Positions 32,579-40,263 of a stretch of DNA of 64,000 nt are shown here, piece by piece. Both the position numbers and the translations under genes were made by a program. The first letter of the stretch is position 1. Each line of letters begins with the position of its first letter. The notes beneath the pieces were generated by a model. That model saw nothing but the letters and a program-made list of their open reading frames with translations. It ran no database searches and was not told where the DNA came from. This DNA comes from CAVPTL01 sp963708725 (GTDB lineage: Bacteria > Actinomycetota > Thermoleophilia > Gaiellales > JAICJC01): NCBI GenBank assembly GCA_963708725.1, contig CAVPTL010000018.1:167833-231832 (forward strand). The letters run 5' to 3'.

Positions 32579-32584
32579 ATCATA
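32579..32584 (-). promoter_or_regulatory. -10 hexamer TATGAT of the DUF948 gene pair
   Basis: TATGAT on the minus strand, 6 bases from ATG 32572, the best match to the bacterial -10 consensus among the leaderless promoters here. Confidence 0.65.
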
Positions 32585-32617
32585 CCCATCTGTCTACCCT
32601 GGCATGCACTGCATCGG

Positions 32618-34039
32618 CTACGCGATGGTGCCGGCGCCGACGACCACGTCGTCCTGGTAGAGCACCGCCGTCTGACCCGCGGCGATCCCGATCGCCGGGT
32701 CGTCGAGCTCGAGCTCGAATCCGGACTGGTCTCGGCGAACGGTTGCCCACACGGGGTCTGACCGGTAGCGCAGCTTGGCCTGCACACGGTCGGCGGCGGC
32801 CACGTACACCGCGCCGGGGCTGACCCGCAACGAGCGCCGTTCGAGTGCGGCCCGGGGGCCGACAACCACCCGGCCGCTCGCCGGCTCGGTGCGAATCACA
32901 TAGATCGGGGTGTTCGCTGCCACACCGACGCCGCGCCGCTGCCCCGGGGTGAATCGGTGAATGCCGTCGTGGTGTCCGACCACCTTGCCGTCCTGTGCGA
33001 CCACGTCGCCGGCCGGTCCGGACCCGCCGTAGCGCTCCAGGAACGCGCGGTGATCTCCACCCCCGACGAAGCACACCTCCTGGCTCTCTGCCCGGCCGGC
33101 CGCCTCGAGGCCCGCGGCCCGGGCCTGCTCGCGAGTCTCTGGCTTGGTCTGCTCGCCGAGTGGAAACCAGGTACGGGCCAGAATCTCGGGCGCGACCCGC
33201 GCAAGCATGTAGGACTGATCCTTGTTGGGGTCGACGGCCCGGGCGACCAGCGTACGTCCGTCGCGCTGGACGACTCGAGCGTAGTGACCGGTGGCCAGCC
33301 GGGCGGCGCCAACCTGGTCGGCGAACTCGGCCAGGGCATCGAAGCGAAAGCTCGAGTTGCATCGCACGCACGGATTCGGGGTGCGTCCGGCGCCATACTC
33401 GGAGACGAACTCATCCACGACCACCCGCTTGAAGCCCTCCCGCAGATCGAGTCCGACGTGTGGGAGCCCCAGCGCGTGGCAGGCGGCGCGGGCGGCACGC
33501 ACCGACTGCGGCGAGCAGCATGCGCGCTCGGAGTCGGGCGCCGAGGGGTCGATCCAGAGCCGCAACGTCACTCCCACGGCGTCGAAGCCCGCGTCGCGCA
33601 CCTTCAGAAGCGCGACGGCGCTATCCACGCCGCCCGACATGGCCACCGCCACCCGCCGGGGATCGAGTTCTGCACCGCCGGTCGCCTGCACGGCCTCGGC
33701 GACGCAGGCACAGAGAGCATCGACGGCCACCAGCAGGCACTCGCGGTTGGTCGGCGAGGCGCCCAGCTCGGCCTCGACCACGGGCATGCCGATCGCGGCG
33801 GCTTCCAGCGGGGTGCGTCCTTCGGCGAGCGCGCACAAAACCGCGGCCGCGGCGGTGGCATGGGGGCACCCGAAGCTGCGGTGCCGGGCGGCGGTGATAC
33901 GGCCGTCCACCAGCTCGAACTCGATTCGCACGTGATCTCCGCAGGTGGTGTTCCCGGCCTCGCCGCAGGCACCCGGCGTCTCCAGCGAACCCGCGCGCTC
34001 GACGTTCAGCGCGTGGCGTATGACAGCGTCGGAATACAC
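32618..34039 (-). CDS. mnmA: IscU/NifU-like scaffold fused to tRNA 2-thiouridylase MnmA
   Basis: 473 aa. Residues 1-118 are an IscU/NifU-N domain: MYSDAVIRHALN, Cys33-Gly-Asp35, FGCPH (Cys58) and NRECLLVAVDAL (Cys101), i.e. the three cluster ligands and the conserved Asp. Residues 128-473 are MnmA: PP-loop AVAMSGGVDSAVAL, ACCSPQSVRAAR, PNPCVRCNSSFRFD (Cys224, Cys227), ATGHYARV, DPNKDQSYML and catalytic Cys323 in EVCFVGG. It thiolates U34 of Lys/Glu/Gln tRNAs. The cysteine desulfurase gene is directly upstream. GTG 34039 is set by a TACCAT hexamer 6 bases away. Confidence 0.92.
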   Translation of the reverse strand: MYSDAVIRHALNVERAGSLETPGACGEAGNTTCGDHVRIEFELVDGRITAARHRSFGCPHATAAAAVLCALAEGRTPLEAAAIGMPVVEAELGASPTNRECLLVAVDALCACVAEAVQATGGAELDPRRVAVAMSGGVDSAVALLKVRDAGFDAVGVTLRLWIDPSAPDSERACCSPQSVRAARAACHALGLPHVGLDLREGFKRVVVDEFVSEYGAGRTPNPCVRCNSSFRFDALAEFADQVGAARLATGHYARVVQRDGRTLVARAVDPNKDQSYMLARVAPEILARTWFPLGEQTKPETREQARAAGLEAAGRAESQEVCFVGGGDHRAFLERYGGSGPAGDVVAQDGKVVGHHDGIHRFTPGQRRGVGVAANTPIYVIRTEPASGRVVVGPRAALERRSLRVSPGAVYVAAADRVQAKLRYRSDPVWATVRRDQSGFELELDDPAIGIAAGQTAVLYQDDVVVGAGTIA

Positions 34040-34045
34040 CCGCGC

Positions 34046-34051
34046 ATGGTA
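34046..34051 (-). promoter_or_regulatory. -10 hexamer TACCAT of mnmA, overlapping a palindromic repeat
   Basis: TACCAT on the minus strand, 6 bases before the mnmA GTG. Its first three bases are the end of the 34049-34087 palindrome, so the repeat occupies the spacer/-35 region of this promoter. Confidence 0.6.
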
Positions 34052-34087
34052 GGTGAATAACGGTGCCTGGCACCGTTATTCACCTAC
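34049..34087. repeat. Palindromic intergenic repeat, variant copy 2
   Basis: 39-base perfect palindrome: 19-base arms (GTAGGTGAATAACGGTGCC and its complement) around one T. It shares GGTGCC-T-GGCACC and TGAATAA with the other copies, but AT between them is replaced by C, with the matching change on the other arm, so pairing is preserved. Confidence 0.93.
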
Positions 34088-34115
34088 AACCCGGATGCGA
34101 CAAGCGCCCCAGGCA

Positions 34116-34157
34116 TGAATAAATGGTGCCAGGCACCATTTATTCACCATTTATTCA
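34116..34157. repeat. Palindromic intergenic repeat, copy 3, with duplicated half-arm
   Basis: Bases 34116-34146 are the same 31-base palindrome as copy 1, with central A instead of T. It is followed by a second right arm CACCATTTATTCA (34145-34157, sharing CA). The TCA at 34155-34157 is the TGA stop of the cysteine desulfurase. Copies 2 and 3 are 28 bases apart. Confidence 0.93.
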
Positions 34158-35264
34158 GGCGAGGGTGCCGGGGGTGAGTGCGGCGATGGTCTGGGAGAGG
34201 GCGGCGGTGAAGGCGTCGATGTCGGCTTCGGTCGTACCGGCGCCGATCGAGACGCGGATCACGCAGCGCGCGTCGGCCGGCGACAGGCCCTGGGCGATCA
34301 GGACGTGACTGGGCGAGCTGTCGCCGCTTGCGCACGCCGAACCGGCCGAGACGGTGTAGCCCGCGCGATCCAGCGCCAGCACCGCAAGCTCGGCGCGCGT
34401 CCCTGGAAGCTGCAGGAGCGACGTGCCGGGTAGTCGCGGCGCGCCGGCTGAGATCACGCTCACACCCTCGGGCAGTTGTGACTCGAGCTGGGTGCGCAGC
34501 GGCTCTGGATCGAACTCGCGAGCCTCGAGCGCTGCAACAAATCCGACCACCCCGGCGACGTTCTCGGTACCCGAGCGGCGGCCGCTCTCCTGGCCCCCGC
34601 CCAGAATCAGCGGCGGGATGCGCGCGGGGTCGCGCGCGACCAGCGCACCGACGCCCTTGGGGCCGCCGACCTTGTGCGCCGACAGCGACATCGTGTCGGC
34701 GCCTGACCGGGCGAAGTCGATCCGGCCGCCGGCGAGCGCCTGCACTGCGTCGGTGTGCAGCGGCACGTCCAGCGCGCGGCATATGCCGGCCAGCTCGGAG
34801 ATCGGTTGAACGACGCCGGTGACGTTGTTGGCCCACATCGCGGCAGCCAGCCGGTCTCCGGGCCGCACCAGTTCGGCGAAGTCGGCGACCGCGATCACAC
34901 CGTCGCTACCAACCGGCACCCACGCGACCTCGAAGCCTCGGCGCTCGAGCTCGAACAGCGGCTCGCGCACGGCCGAATGCTCGATGCTCGATCCCACCAC
35001 CCGTCCCGGTTCTCGGCCGGCCAACCCGAACACCGCCTGGTTCGAAGCCTCGGTGCCGCCGGAGGTGAAGATCACCTGGCGGGGCTCGGCGCCAACGGCT
35101 CGAGCCAGCCGCTCGCGCGCGTTTTCCAACGCCTCATGAGCCTCGCGGCCCAGCCGGTGCGGTTCCGACGCGTTACCGAACCGCTCCGAGAGAAACGGCA
35201 GCATCGCCTCGTTGGCGGCCACGCTCAGAGGCGTCGTGGCGGCGTTATCGAGATACACGCTCAT
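34155..35264 (-). CDS. Cysteine desulfurase (NifS/IscS family)
   Basis: PLP enzyme releasing persulfide sulfur from cysteine. 369 aa: VYLDNAATTPLS, FTSGGTEASNQAVFG, PLP Lys in SLSAHKVGGPKGVGALV, GGGQESGRRSGTEN and catalytic Cys in SAGSACASGDSSPSHVL. It likely feeds sulfur to the adjacent IscU-MnmA fusion. ATG 35264 has GAGG about 9 bases upstream. The stop codon lies in the duplicated arm of a palindromic repeat. Upstream is a 152-base gap to aspS in which no feature beyond the ribosome-binding site is seen. Confidence 0.93.
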   Translation of the reverse strand: MSVYLDNAATTPLSVAANEAMLPFLSERFGNASEPHRLGREAHEALENARERLARAVGAEPRQVIFTSGGTEASNQAVFGLAGREPGRVVGSSIEHSAVREPLFELERRGFEVAWVPVGSDGVIAVADFAELVRPGDRLAAAMWANNVTGVVQPISELAGICRALDVPLHTDAVQALAGGRIDFARSGADTMSLSAHKVGGPKGVGALVARDPARIPPLILGGGQESGRRSGTENVAGVVGFVAALEAREFDPEPLRTQLESQLPEGVSVISAGAPRLPGTSLLQLPGTRAELAVLALDRAGYTVSAGSACASGDSSPSHVLIAQGLSPADARCVIRVSIGAGTTEADIDAFTAALSQTIAALTPGTLA

Positions 35265-35416
35265 CCCCCCACCTCACGGGACCGCGCCGACGCCTGAGGC
35301 TGGGCGATCGGCCACTTTCAGGATGTTTCGACCGATCTGACCACCACCTCGGCGCGGTGATTGTCGCACGACGGTTAATGAAGTGCGCTTGACGAAATGG
35401 CGTCGGCCCTCACACG

Positions 35417-37177
35417 TTAGCGCACGTCGTCGGGTTTCGAAACAACCGTGAGGCCGTACAGCTTGAGCTCGGCGGCGGTGGCCTCGGTCGGCGCCCCGGT
35501 GAGGAAGTCGACGCCGCCCTGACCCTTGGGGAAACCGGTCACGTCGCGCAGCGAATCCGCGTCGGCCAAAAGCATCGCCAGGCGGTCGAGGCCAAAGGCA
35601 ATGCCGCCGTGAGGAGGGGCACCCATCGAGAGCGCCCGAAGCAGGAACGAGAACTTGAGCTCGGCCTCCTCGTCGCTGATCCCCAGCAGGTTGAACACCC
35701 GCTTTTGGACATCCATCTGATGGTTTCGGCGCGATCCCCCGCCGACCTCATTGCCGTTCAAAACCAGGTCGTACTGGCGCGAGCGTGCGGCTTCGGGTTC
35801 GCTATCGAAGTTCTCACTCCACTCCGGTGCGGGCGCTGAGAACGGATTGTGGGCGGCCTTCCAGCGGTTCTCGTCGGGAAGCCACTCGAACATCGGAAAC
35901 CCGGTCACCCACGCGAAATTCCAGCCCTCCTCGATCAGGCCGAGCTTCTCGCCCAGGTGCAGTCGCAGCGGCCCCAGCACCCGCACGGCGGCGTCGCGCT
36001 GGTCGGCGACCAGAAACACGGTGTCGCCCTCGGAGGCGCCGGTTTCGCGCACCACCGCGGCGAGCTCGTCCTCGCTCAGGAACTTGGCGATCGGCGAGCT
36101 GATCTGCCCGTCGCGCACCTGCAGCCATGCCACCCCGACCCCGCCCCAGGTCTTGGCGAACTCCACCAGGTCGTTGAAGTCCTTGCGCGAGAACTCCTGA
36201 CACCCCGGGCACGCGAATCCGCGCACCACGCCACCGGCGTCGACCACTCCCCGGAACCCGCGAAACTCCGTTTCCCGAAATGCGTCGGTCAGGTCGGAGA
36301 TCTCGCAGCCGAAGCGCAACTCCGGCTTGTCGCTGCCATAGCGCAGCATCGCCTCGTCCCAGCTGAGGTGGCGAAAGGGCGTTTCCAGCTCAACCCCGAG
36401 AAGCTCGCGCCAGACCAGCGCAAACAGGCCCTCGAGCAGCTCGAACAGCTCCTCCGGCTCGATGAAGGCAAGCTCCATGTCGAGCTGCGTGAACTCCTGG
36501 GTACGGTCGGCCCGCGTGGCCTCGTCACGGAAACACCGCGCGATCTGGTAGTAGCGCTCGTATCCGGCAATCGCATACAGCTGCTTATAGGTCTGTGGTG
36601 ACTGCGGCAGCGCGTAGAACTTGCCCCGATGCGTTGAGGTTGGCACCAGAAACTCCTTGGCGCCCTCCGGCGTCGATTTGTACAGGATCGGCGTCTCGAG
36701 CTCCCAGAAATCGCGATCCTCCAGGTAGCGGCGGATCAGCTGGGTCAGCTTGAACCGCACCCACAGGTTCTTTCGCATCTCGTCGCGACGCAGGTCGAGA
36801 TACCGGTGCCGCAACCGCAGCGGCTCGTCCACGCCCTCGTCGTCAAGCTGGAATGGCAGCACGCCGGCTCGTGCCAACACCTCCATCGCCTGCACCTGAA
36901 CCTCGATCTGGCCGGTCGCAAGCTTGGGGTTCACGTTCTCGGGAGCGCGCGCGCCCACCTCGCCCTCGATCTGGATCACGAACTCGTTTCGCAAGGTGTG
37001 GGCCTCGGGCAGCGACTCGGGACTCAGTACCAGCTGCACCAACCCGCCCGCGTCGCGCAGATCGACGAACACCAACCCACCGTGGTCGCGACGGCGCGCC
37101 ACCCACCCCGAGAGCTTGACGCGCTCGCCGACGTCGGCCGCACGGAGATCTCCACCACGATGTGTCCGGTAACTCAA
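35417..37177 (-). CDS. aspS: Aspartyl-tRNA synthetase
   Basis: 586 aa class IIb enzyme of the bacterial type: OB-fold anticodon domain (VKLSGWVARRRDHGGLVFVDLRD), motif 2 YQIARCFRDEATRADRTQEFTQLDME, GAD insertion (about 290-410) and motif 3 GIAFGLDRLAMLLADADSLRDVTGFPK. TTG 37177 overlaps the hisS stop as TTGA and has GGGAG 7 bases upstream; it fits the family start, whereas the open frame upstream is inside hisS. Confidence 0.96.
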   Translation of the reverse strand: MSYRTHRGGDLRAADVGERVKLSGWVARRRDHGGLVFVDLRDAGGLVQLVLSPESLPEAHTLRNEFVIQIEGEVGARAPENVNPKLATGQIEVQVQAMEVLARAGVLPFQLDDEGVDEPLRLRHRYLDLRRDEMRKNLWVRFKLTQLIRRYLEDRDFWELETPILYKSTPEGAKEFLVPTSTHRGKFYALPQSPQTYKQLYAIAGYERYYQIARCFRDEATRADRTQEFTQLDMELAFIEPEELFELLEGLFALVWRELLGVELETPFRHLSWDEAMLRYGSDKPELRFGCEISDLTDAFRETEFRGFRGVVDAGGVVRGFACPGCQEFSRKDFNDLVEFAKTWGGVGVAWLQVRDGQISSPIAKFLSEDELAAVVRETGASEGDTVFLVADQRDAAVRVLGPLRLHLGEKLGLIEEGWNFAWVTGFPMFEWLPDENRWKAAHNPFSAPAPEWSENFDSEPEAARSRQYDLVLNGNEVGGGSRRNHQMDVQKRVFNLLGISDEEAELKFSFLLRALSMGAPPHGGIAFGLDRLAMLLADADSLRDVTGFPKGQGGVDFLTGAPTEATAAELKLYGLTVVSKPDDVR

Positions 37178-38421
37178 GAAAGCTCCCTCACCAGGTCGTC
37201 CAGCGCGACTTGGCGCTGCTTTCCAGAGACCATATCCCGCACCGTCGCGACACCTGCCGCCCACTCGTCCTCGTCCACGATCACGGTGGTCGCGGCGCCC
37301 CGCTTGGCGGCCTGCTCGAGCTGTCGCCGAAGCGTCCGCCCGCCGAACACGGCGTCGGCCGAGACCCCGGCCGCGCGCAGTTCTCCCATCAGCGCGTGCA
37401 TCCGCGGCAGCGCGGGGTCATGGGCGATGGCAAAGCACACCCACTGACGGTCGGATTCGGCGAAGTCGGCCGGGGCAAGTTCGAACACCCGCTCGAGGCC
37501 CGATCCAAAACCCACACCGGGGGTTGGCGGGCCACCCAGCTGCTCGGCGAGGCCGTCGTAGCGGCCTCCGCCGCCGATCGTACCCTGGGCACCCAGCTCG
37601 GTGGTGACGAACTCCCAGGCCGTGCGCGTGTAGTAATCGAGCCCGCGCACCAGACCCGGTGAGATCGTATAGGCGACGCCGCTCGCGTCGAGGTATGCGC
37701 GCACCCTGGCGAAGTGCTCCGCGCAGGCGTCGCACAGATGGTCGGTGATCTTCGGCGCATCGACGAGCACCGCCTGACAGGCCTCGTTCTTGCAGTCGAA
37801 CACGCGCAACGGGTTGGTGTCGCGCCGCTCCAGGCACTCCGCGCACAGCTCGCCGGCGTGGGCGTCGAGAAACTCGACCAGAAGCTCGATATATGCCGGC
37901 CTACAGTTGCCGTCGCCGATGGAGTTCAGCTCCAGCTCGTACGCGGTGATGCCGATCCGGGCATACCACGTGTTTTGGAGGCTGATCACCTCGGCGTCGA
38001 CCGCAGGATCGCCGGTTCCGAGCACCTCGACGCCGAACTGGTGGTGCTCGCGGTAGCGTCCGCGCTGCACGGCGGCGTAGCGAAACATCGGCGCCGTGTA
38101 CCAGCTCTTGATCGGCTGGGGAAGGCGGCTCATCCCGTGCTCGATGTAGGCCCGCACCACGCCGGCGGTGCCCTCGGGCCGAAGTGTCAGCGAGCGGTCG
38201 CTGCGATCGGTGAAGGTGTACATCTCCTTGCGCACCACGTCGGAGCCCGCGCCGGACGTGCGGGCGTAGACCTCGGTGTCCTCGAAGGTCGGGGTGACGA
38301 CCTCGTGGTAGCCGGCCGCTTCGAACACCGCCCGGGCGGCGTCGATGATGGCGCGCCGGCGGCGAGCATCGGTCCCGTACCAGTCGCGGGTTCCGCGCGG
38401 AGCCTGGAACTTGCCGCTCAC
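37174..38421 (-). CDS. hisS: Histidyl-tRNA synthetase
   Basis: 415 aa class IIa synthetase: FQAPRGTRDWYGTDA start, motif 2 TLRPEGTAGVVRAYIEH with YTAPMFRYAAVQRGRYREHHQFGVEVLG, His A motif GLDYYTRTAWEFVTTELGAQGTIGGGGRYDGL, and an anticodon-binding domain from about 325. It overlaps aspS and the upstream hydrolase gene by four bases each, so hydrolase-hisS-aspS are co-translated. Confidence 0.96.
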   Translation of the reverse strand: MSGKFQAPRGTRDWYGTDARRRRAIIDAARAVFEAAGYHEVVTPTFEDTEVYARTSGAGSDVVRKEMYTFTDRSDRSLTLRPEGTAGVVRAYIEHGMSRLPQPIKSWYTAPMFRYAAVQRGRYREHHQFGVEVLGTGDPAVDAEVISLQNTWYARIGITAYELELNSIGDGNCRPAYIELLVEFLDAHAGELCAECLERRDTNPLRVFDCKNEACQAVLVDAPKITDHLCDACAEHFARVRAYLDASGVAYTISPGLVRGLDYYTRTAWEFVTTELGAQGTIGGGGRYDGLAEQLGGPPTPGVGFGSGLERVFELAPADFAESDRQWVCFAIAHDPALPRMHALMGELRAAGVSADAVFGGRTLRRQLEQAAKRGAATTVIVDEDEWAAGVATVRDMVSGKQRQVALDDLVRELS

Positions 38422-39035
38422 GGTCGCAGCTCGGCCAGGAACGGGTTGGTCGCCAGTTCGGCCTCGAGGGTCGTGACCGGGCCATGCCCGGACAGCACCA
38501 CGGTCTCGGGCGGCAGTAGCTCATACATCCCGGCGATGCTCTGGAGCAGCCGATCCTGGCTGCCACCGTCAAAGTCGGTGCGCCCGATCGAACCGCTGAA
38601 AAGGACATCGCCCGAGAACACAAACCCGCGGGCGAAGTATGCGATCGAGTCGGGCGAGTGACCGGGCACAGCGATCGTGCCGAAGTCCACGCCGCCCACC
38701 GAGACGACGTCCCCACCGTCGACCAGGTGTTCAGGCTCGTGTTCACCGCCGGGAAACGCACTCAGCACGTCTGCTTCGCCGCGCGGGATCCAGACCTCCG
38801 CGCCTGTCTCCTGCGCAAGCGCGTGGACAGCACCGATGTGATCGAAATGGGTGTGGGTGATCAGGATTCCCGCCACCGTCCACTGCTCCTGGGCGAGCGC
38901 TTCGAGCACGCGCTGGGGCTCGTCGCCTGGATCGAACACGATCGCGTCGGAGCGGCCCTCGAGCGCCGCCAGATAGCAGTTCGTGCGATACCCGCCCAGC
39001 GGCAGCTGGGCGACCCGCAGCGACTCCTCGGTCAC
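38418..39035 (-). CDS. Metallo-beta-lactamase-fold hydrolase (glyoxalase II-like)
   Basis: 205 aa from GTG 39035, which overlaps the upstream membrane-protein stop (GTGA). Zinc motif ITHTHFDHIGAV (HxHxDH), PGHSPDSIAYF, FSGDVLFSGSIGRTDFDGG and VLSGHGPVTTLEAE. Such short proteins upstream of hisS are widespread in actinobacteria and are usually annotated as hydroxyacylglutathione-hydrolase-like, although the group lacks glutathione; the substrate is unknown. Confidence 0.87.
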   Translation of the reverse strand: MTEESLRVAQLPLGGYRTNCYLAALEGRSDAIVFDPGDEPQRVLEALAQEQWTVAGILITHTHFDHIGAVHALAQETGAEVWIPRGEADVLSAFPGGEHEPEHLVDGGDVVSVGGVDFGTIAVPGHSPDSIAYFARGFVFSGDVLFSGSIGRTDFDGGSQDRLLQSIAGMYELLPPETVVLSGHGPVTTLEAELATNPFLAELRP

Positions 39036-39397
39036 GATCCGGCTTGCCCCTGCTGTTTTTGGTATCGCCGCCACGTCCACCGCTCGGTCCACATCCCGAT
39101 CATCCAGAACATGGCGAACATCCACACGGCGAACACCAGCTGAGCGGCCAGCGAGGTCTTCCCACCGAGCGCGGTGAAGTGCTGAACCAGGAAGAACAAC
39201 GCGGCGAAGATGATCGCCTTCTGCGCCGATCGGCGAGGGCTCGGCGGCTGGGGCACCTTCGCGCCGCGGGACTGTTTTTGTTGAACCCGACCCGACTTCT
39301 TCTCCGGCCGCTCGGCGTCGGGATCGAAGTGATCCTCACCGCGACCGTGAGCCTTGGCGCGCATGTAGCGCCGGCGCTGTTGCTTCTTCGTAGCCAC
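39032..39397 (-). CDS. Basic two-helix membrane protein, unknown function
   Basis: 121 aa. Very basic N-terminus (KKQQRRRYMRAKAHGRGEDH, then Lys/Arg/Pro-rich to about 60), followed by two transmembrane segments (AIIFAALFFLVQHFTAL and LVFAVWMFAMFWMIGMW) and a basic C-terminus. The positive-inside rule puts both ends in the cytoplasm. It is first gene of the unit leading to hisS-aspS, with a leaderless-type promoter. No family is recognised. Confidence 0.72.
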   Translation of the reverse strand: MATKKQQRRRYMRAKAHGRGEDHFDPDAERPEKKSGRVQQKQSRGAKVPQPPSPRRSAQKAIIFAALFFLVQHFTALGGKTSLAAQLVFAVWMFAMFWMIGMWTERWTWRRYQKQQGQAGS

Positions 39398-39403
39398 GTT
39401 GGC

Positions 39404-39409
39404 AGTCTA
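39404..39409 (-). promoter_or_regulatory. -10 hexamer TAGACT of the membrane protein-hydrolase-hisS-aspS unit
   Basis: TAGACT on the minus strand, 6 bases from the GTG at 39397. Confidence 0.62.
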
Positions 39410-39426
39410 CCGGCCGAACGATCCGG

Positions 39427-40263
39427 TCACATTTCCTGCATGCGGCGCACGAGCACCTCGGCCTCGCGCTGCTTTCCGTCGCGCTCGAGCCGCGTGATCT
39501 CCGCCAGCATCGTCTGTGCAACCGCGGCCCGGGGCGAGAACGACAGCCGCTCGGCGTAGATCGCGCGAGCGCGAGCGGACGGCGACGAGATATCTGCCGG
39601 CAGCACGTGCTGGGCCGGCTGCGGTGCCGGGGCGACCGGTGCCGCCACGGCCGGCTGGCGCATCGCGGCCACCGCGGGTTGACGCTTTGGCTCGGGTTCG
39701 GGCACCAGCTGCGGGCTCGCGACCGGTTCTGGTTCGGGGTCGGGTATCTCGTCCGGCTCATCGACCTCGAGCGGCTCGTAATCGACCGCCGCCACCTGCG
39801 AGAGCCAGGCCGCCGCGAGCAGCCACACCGCGCCGAAGCCGATCGCGGTCACGACCTGGCGAATCCACGTAAAGAGCCGCGCGCTGCCGGTTACCGAGGT
39901 GTCGCCCACATGGCCCACGAGCACGACGTAGGTCGACGCCAGCACGACCGCCGCCGCAACCAGCGCCGCACCGATCGCCACCCCCGCCGCCGCCCGTGCG
40001 GCCGGCTCACGCCAGCCGCCCAAACTCGCCTTGAGGCCCAGGCCGAGCACCAGCAGGCCGAGCCCGACCGTCAGGGTCAGGGTCTGGCCAAGCTGAAACC
40101 GCCACAACCCGAACATGATCCGGTCGAGGCCGCCCAATCCCTGAGGGACCGCCGTCCCGGTGAGCGCATCGGCGGCGACGGCGAGCCCCGCCACGGTCAA
40201 GCAGACTCCGCCGACCGCAACTGCCTCGGACGCTGGAGGCGCCGTGCGCAGCCGATCGATCAC
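39427..40263 (-). CDS. Four-helix membrane protein with Pro/Glu-rich linker, last gene of the hut unit
   Basis: 278 aa. Four predicted transmembrane segments within residues 12-160, then an acidic Pro-rich region (EVDEPDEIPDPEPEP), a PAVAAMRQPAVAA repeat and a helical C-terminal tail (AVAQTMLAEITRLERDGKQREAEVL). Its ATG overlaps the hutI stop by four bases, so it is co-translated with histidine catabolism genes. That contact suggests but does not prove a related role; no transporter signature is seen. Confidence 0.68.
   Translation of the reverse strand: MIDRLRTAPPASEAVAVGGVCLTVAGLAVAADALTGTAVPQGLGGLDRIMFGLWRFQLGQTLTLTVGLGLLVLGLGLKASLGGWREPAARAAAGVAIGAALVAAAVVLASTYVVLVGHVGDTSVTGSARLFTWIRQVVTAIGFGAVWLLAAAWLSQVAAVDYEPLEVDEPDEIPDPEPEPVASPQLVPEPEPKRQPAVAAMRQPAVAAPVAPAPQPAQHVLPADISSPSARARAIYAERLSFSPRAAVAQTMLAEITRLERDGKQREAEVLVRRMQEM

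Noticed and set aside
35265..35416. Hidden gene or RNA between aspS and the cysteine desulfurase
   Set aside because: 152 bases with no frame, repeat or RNA motif recognised apart from the GAGG before the desulfurase.
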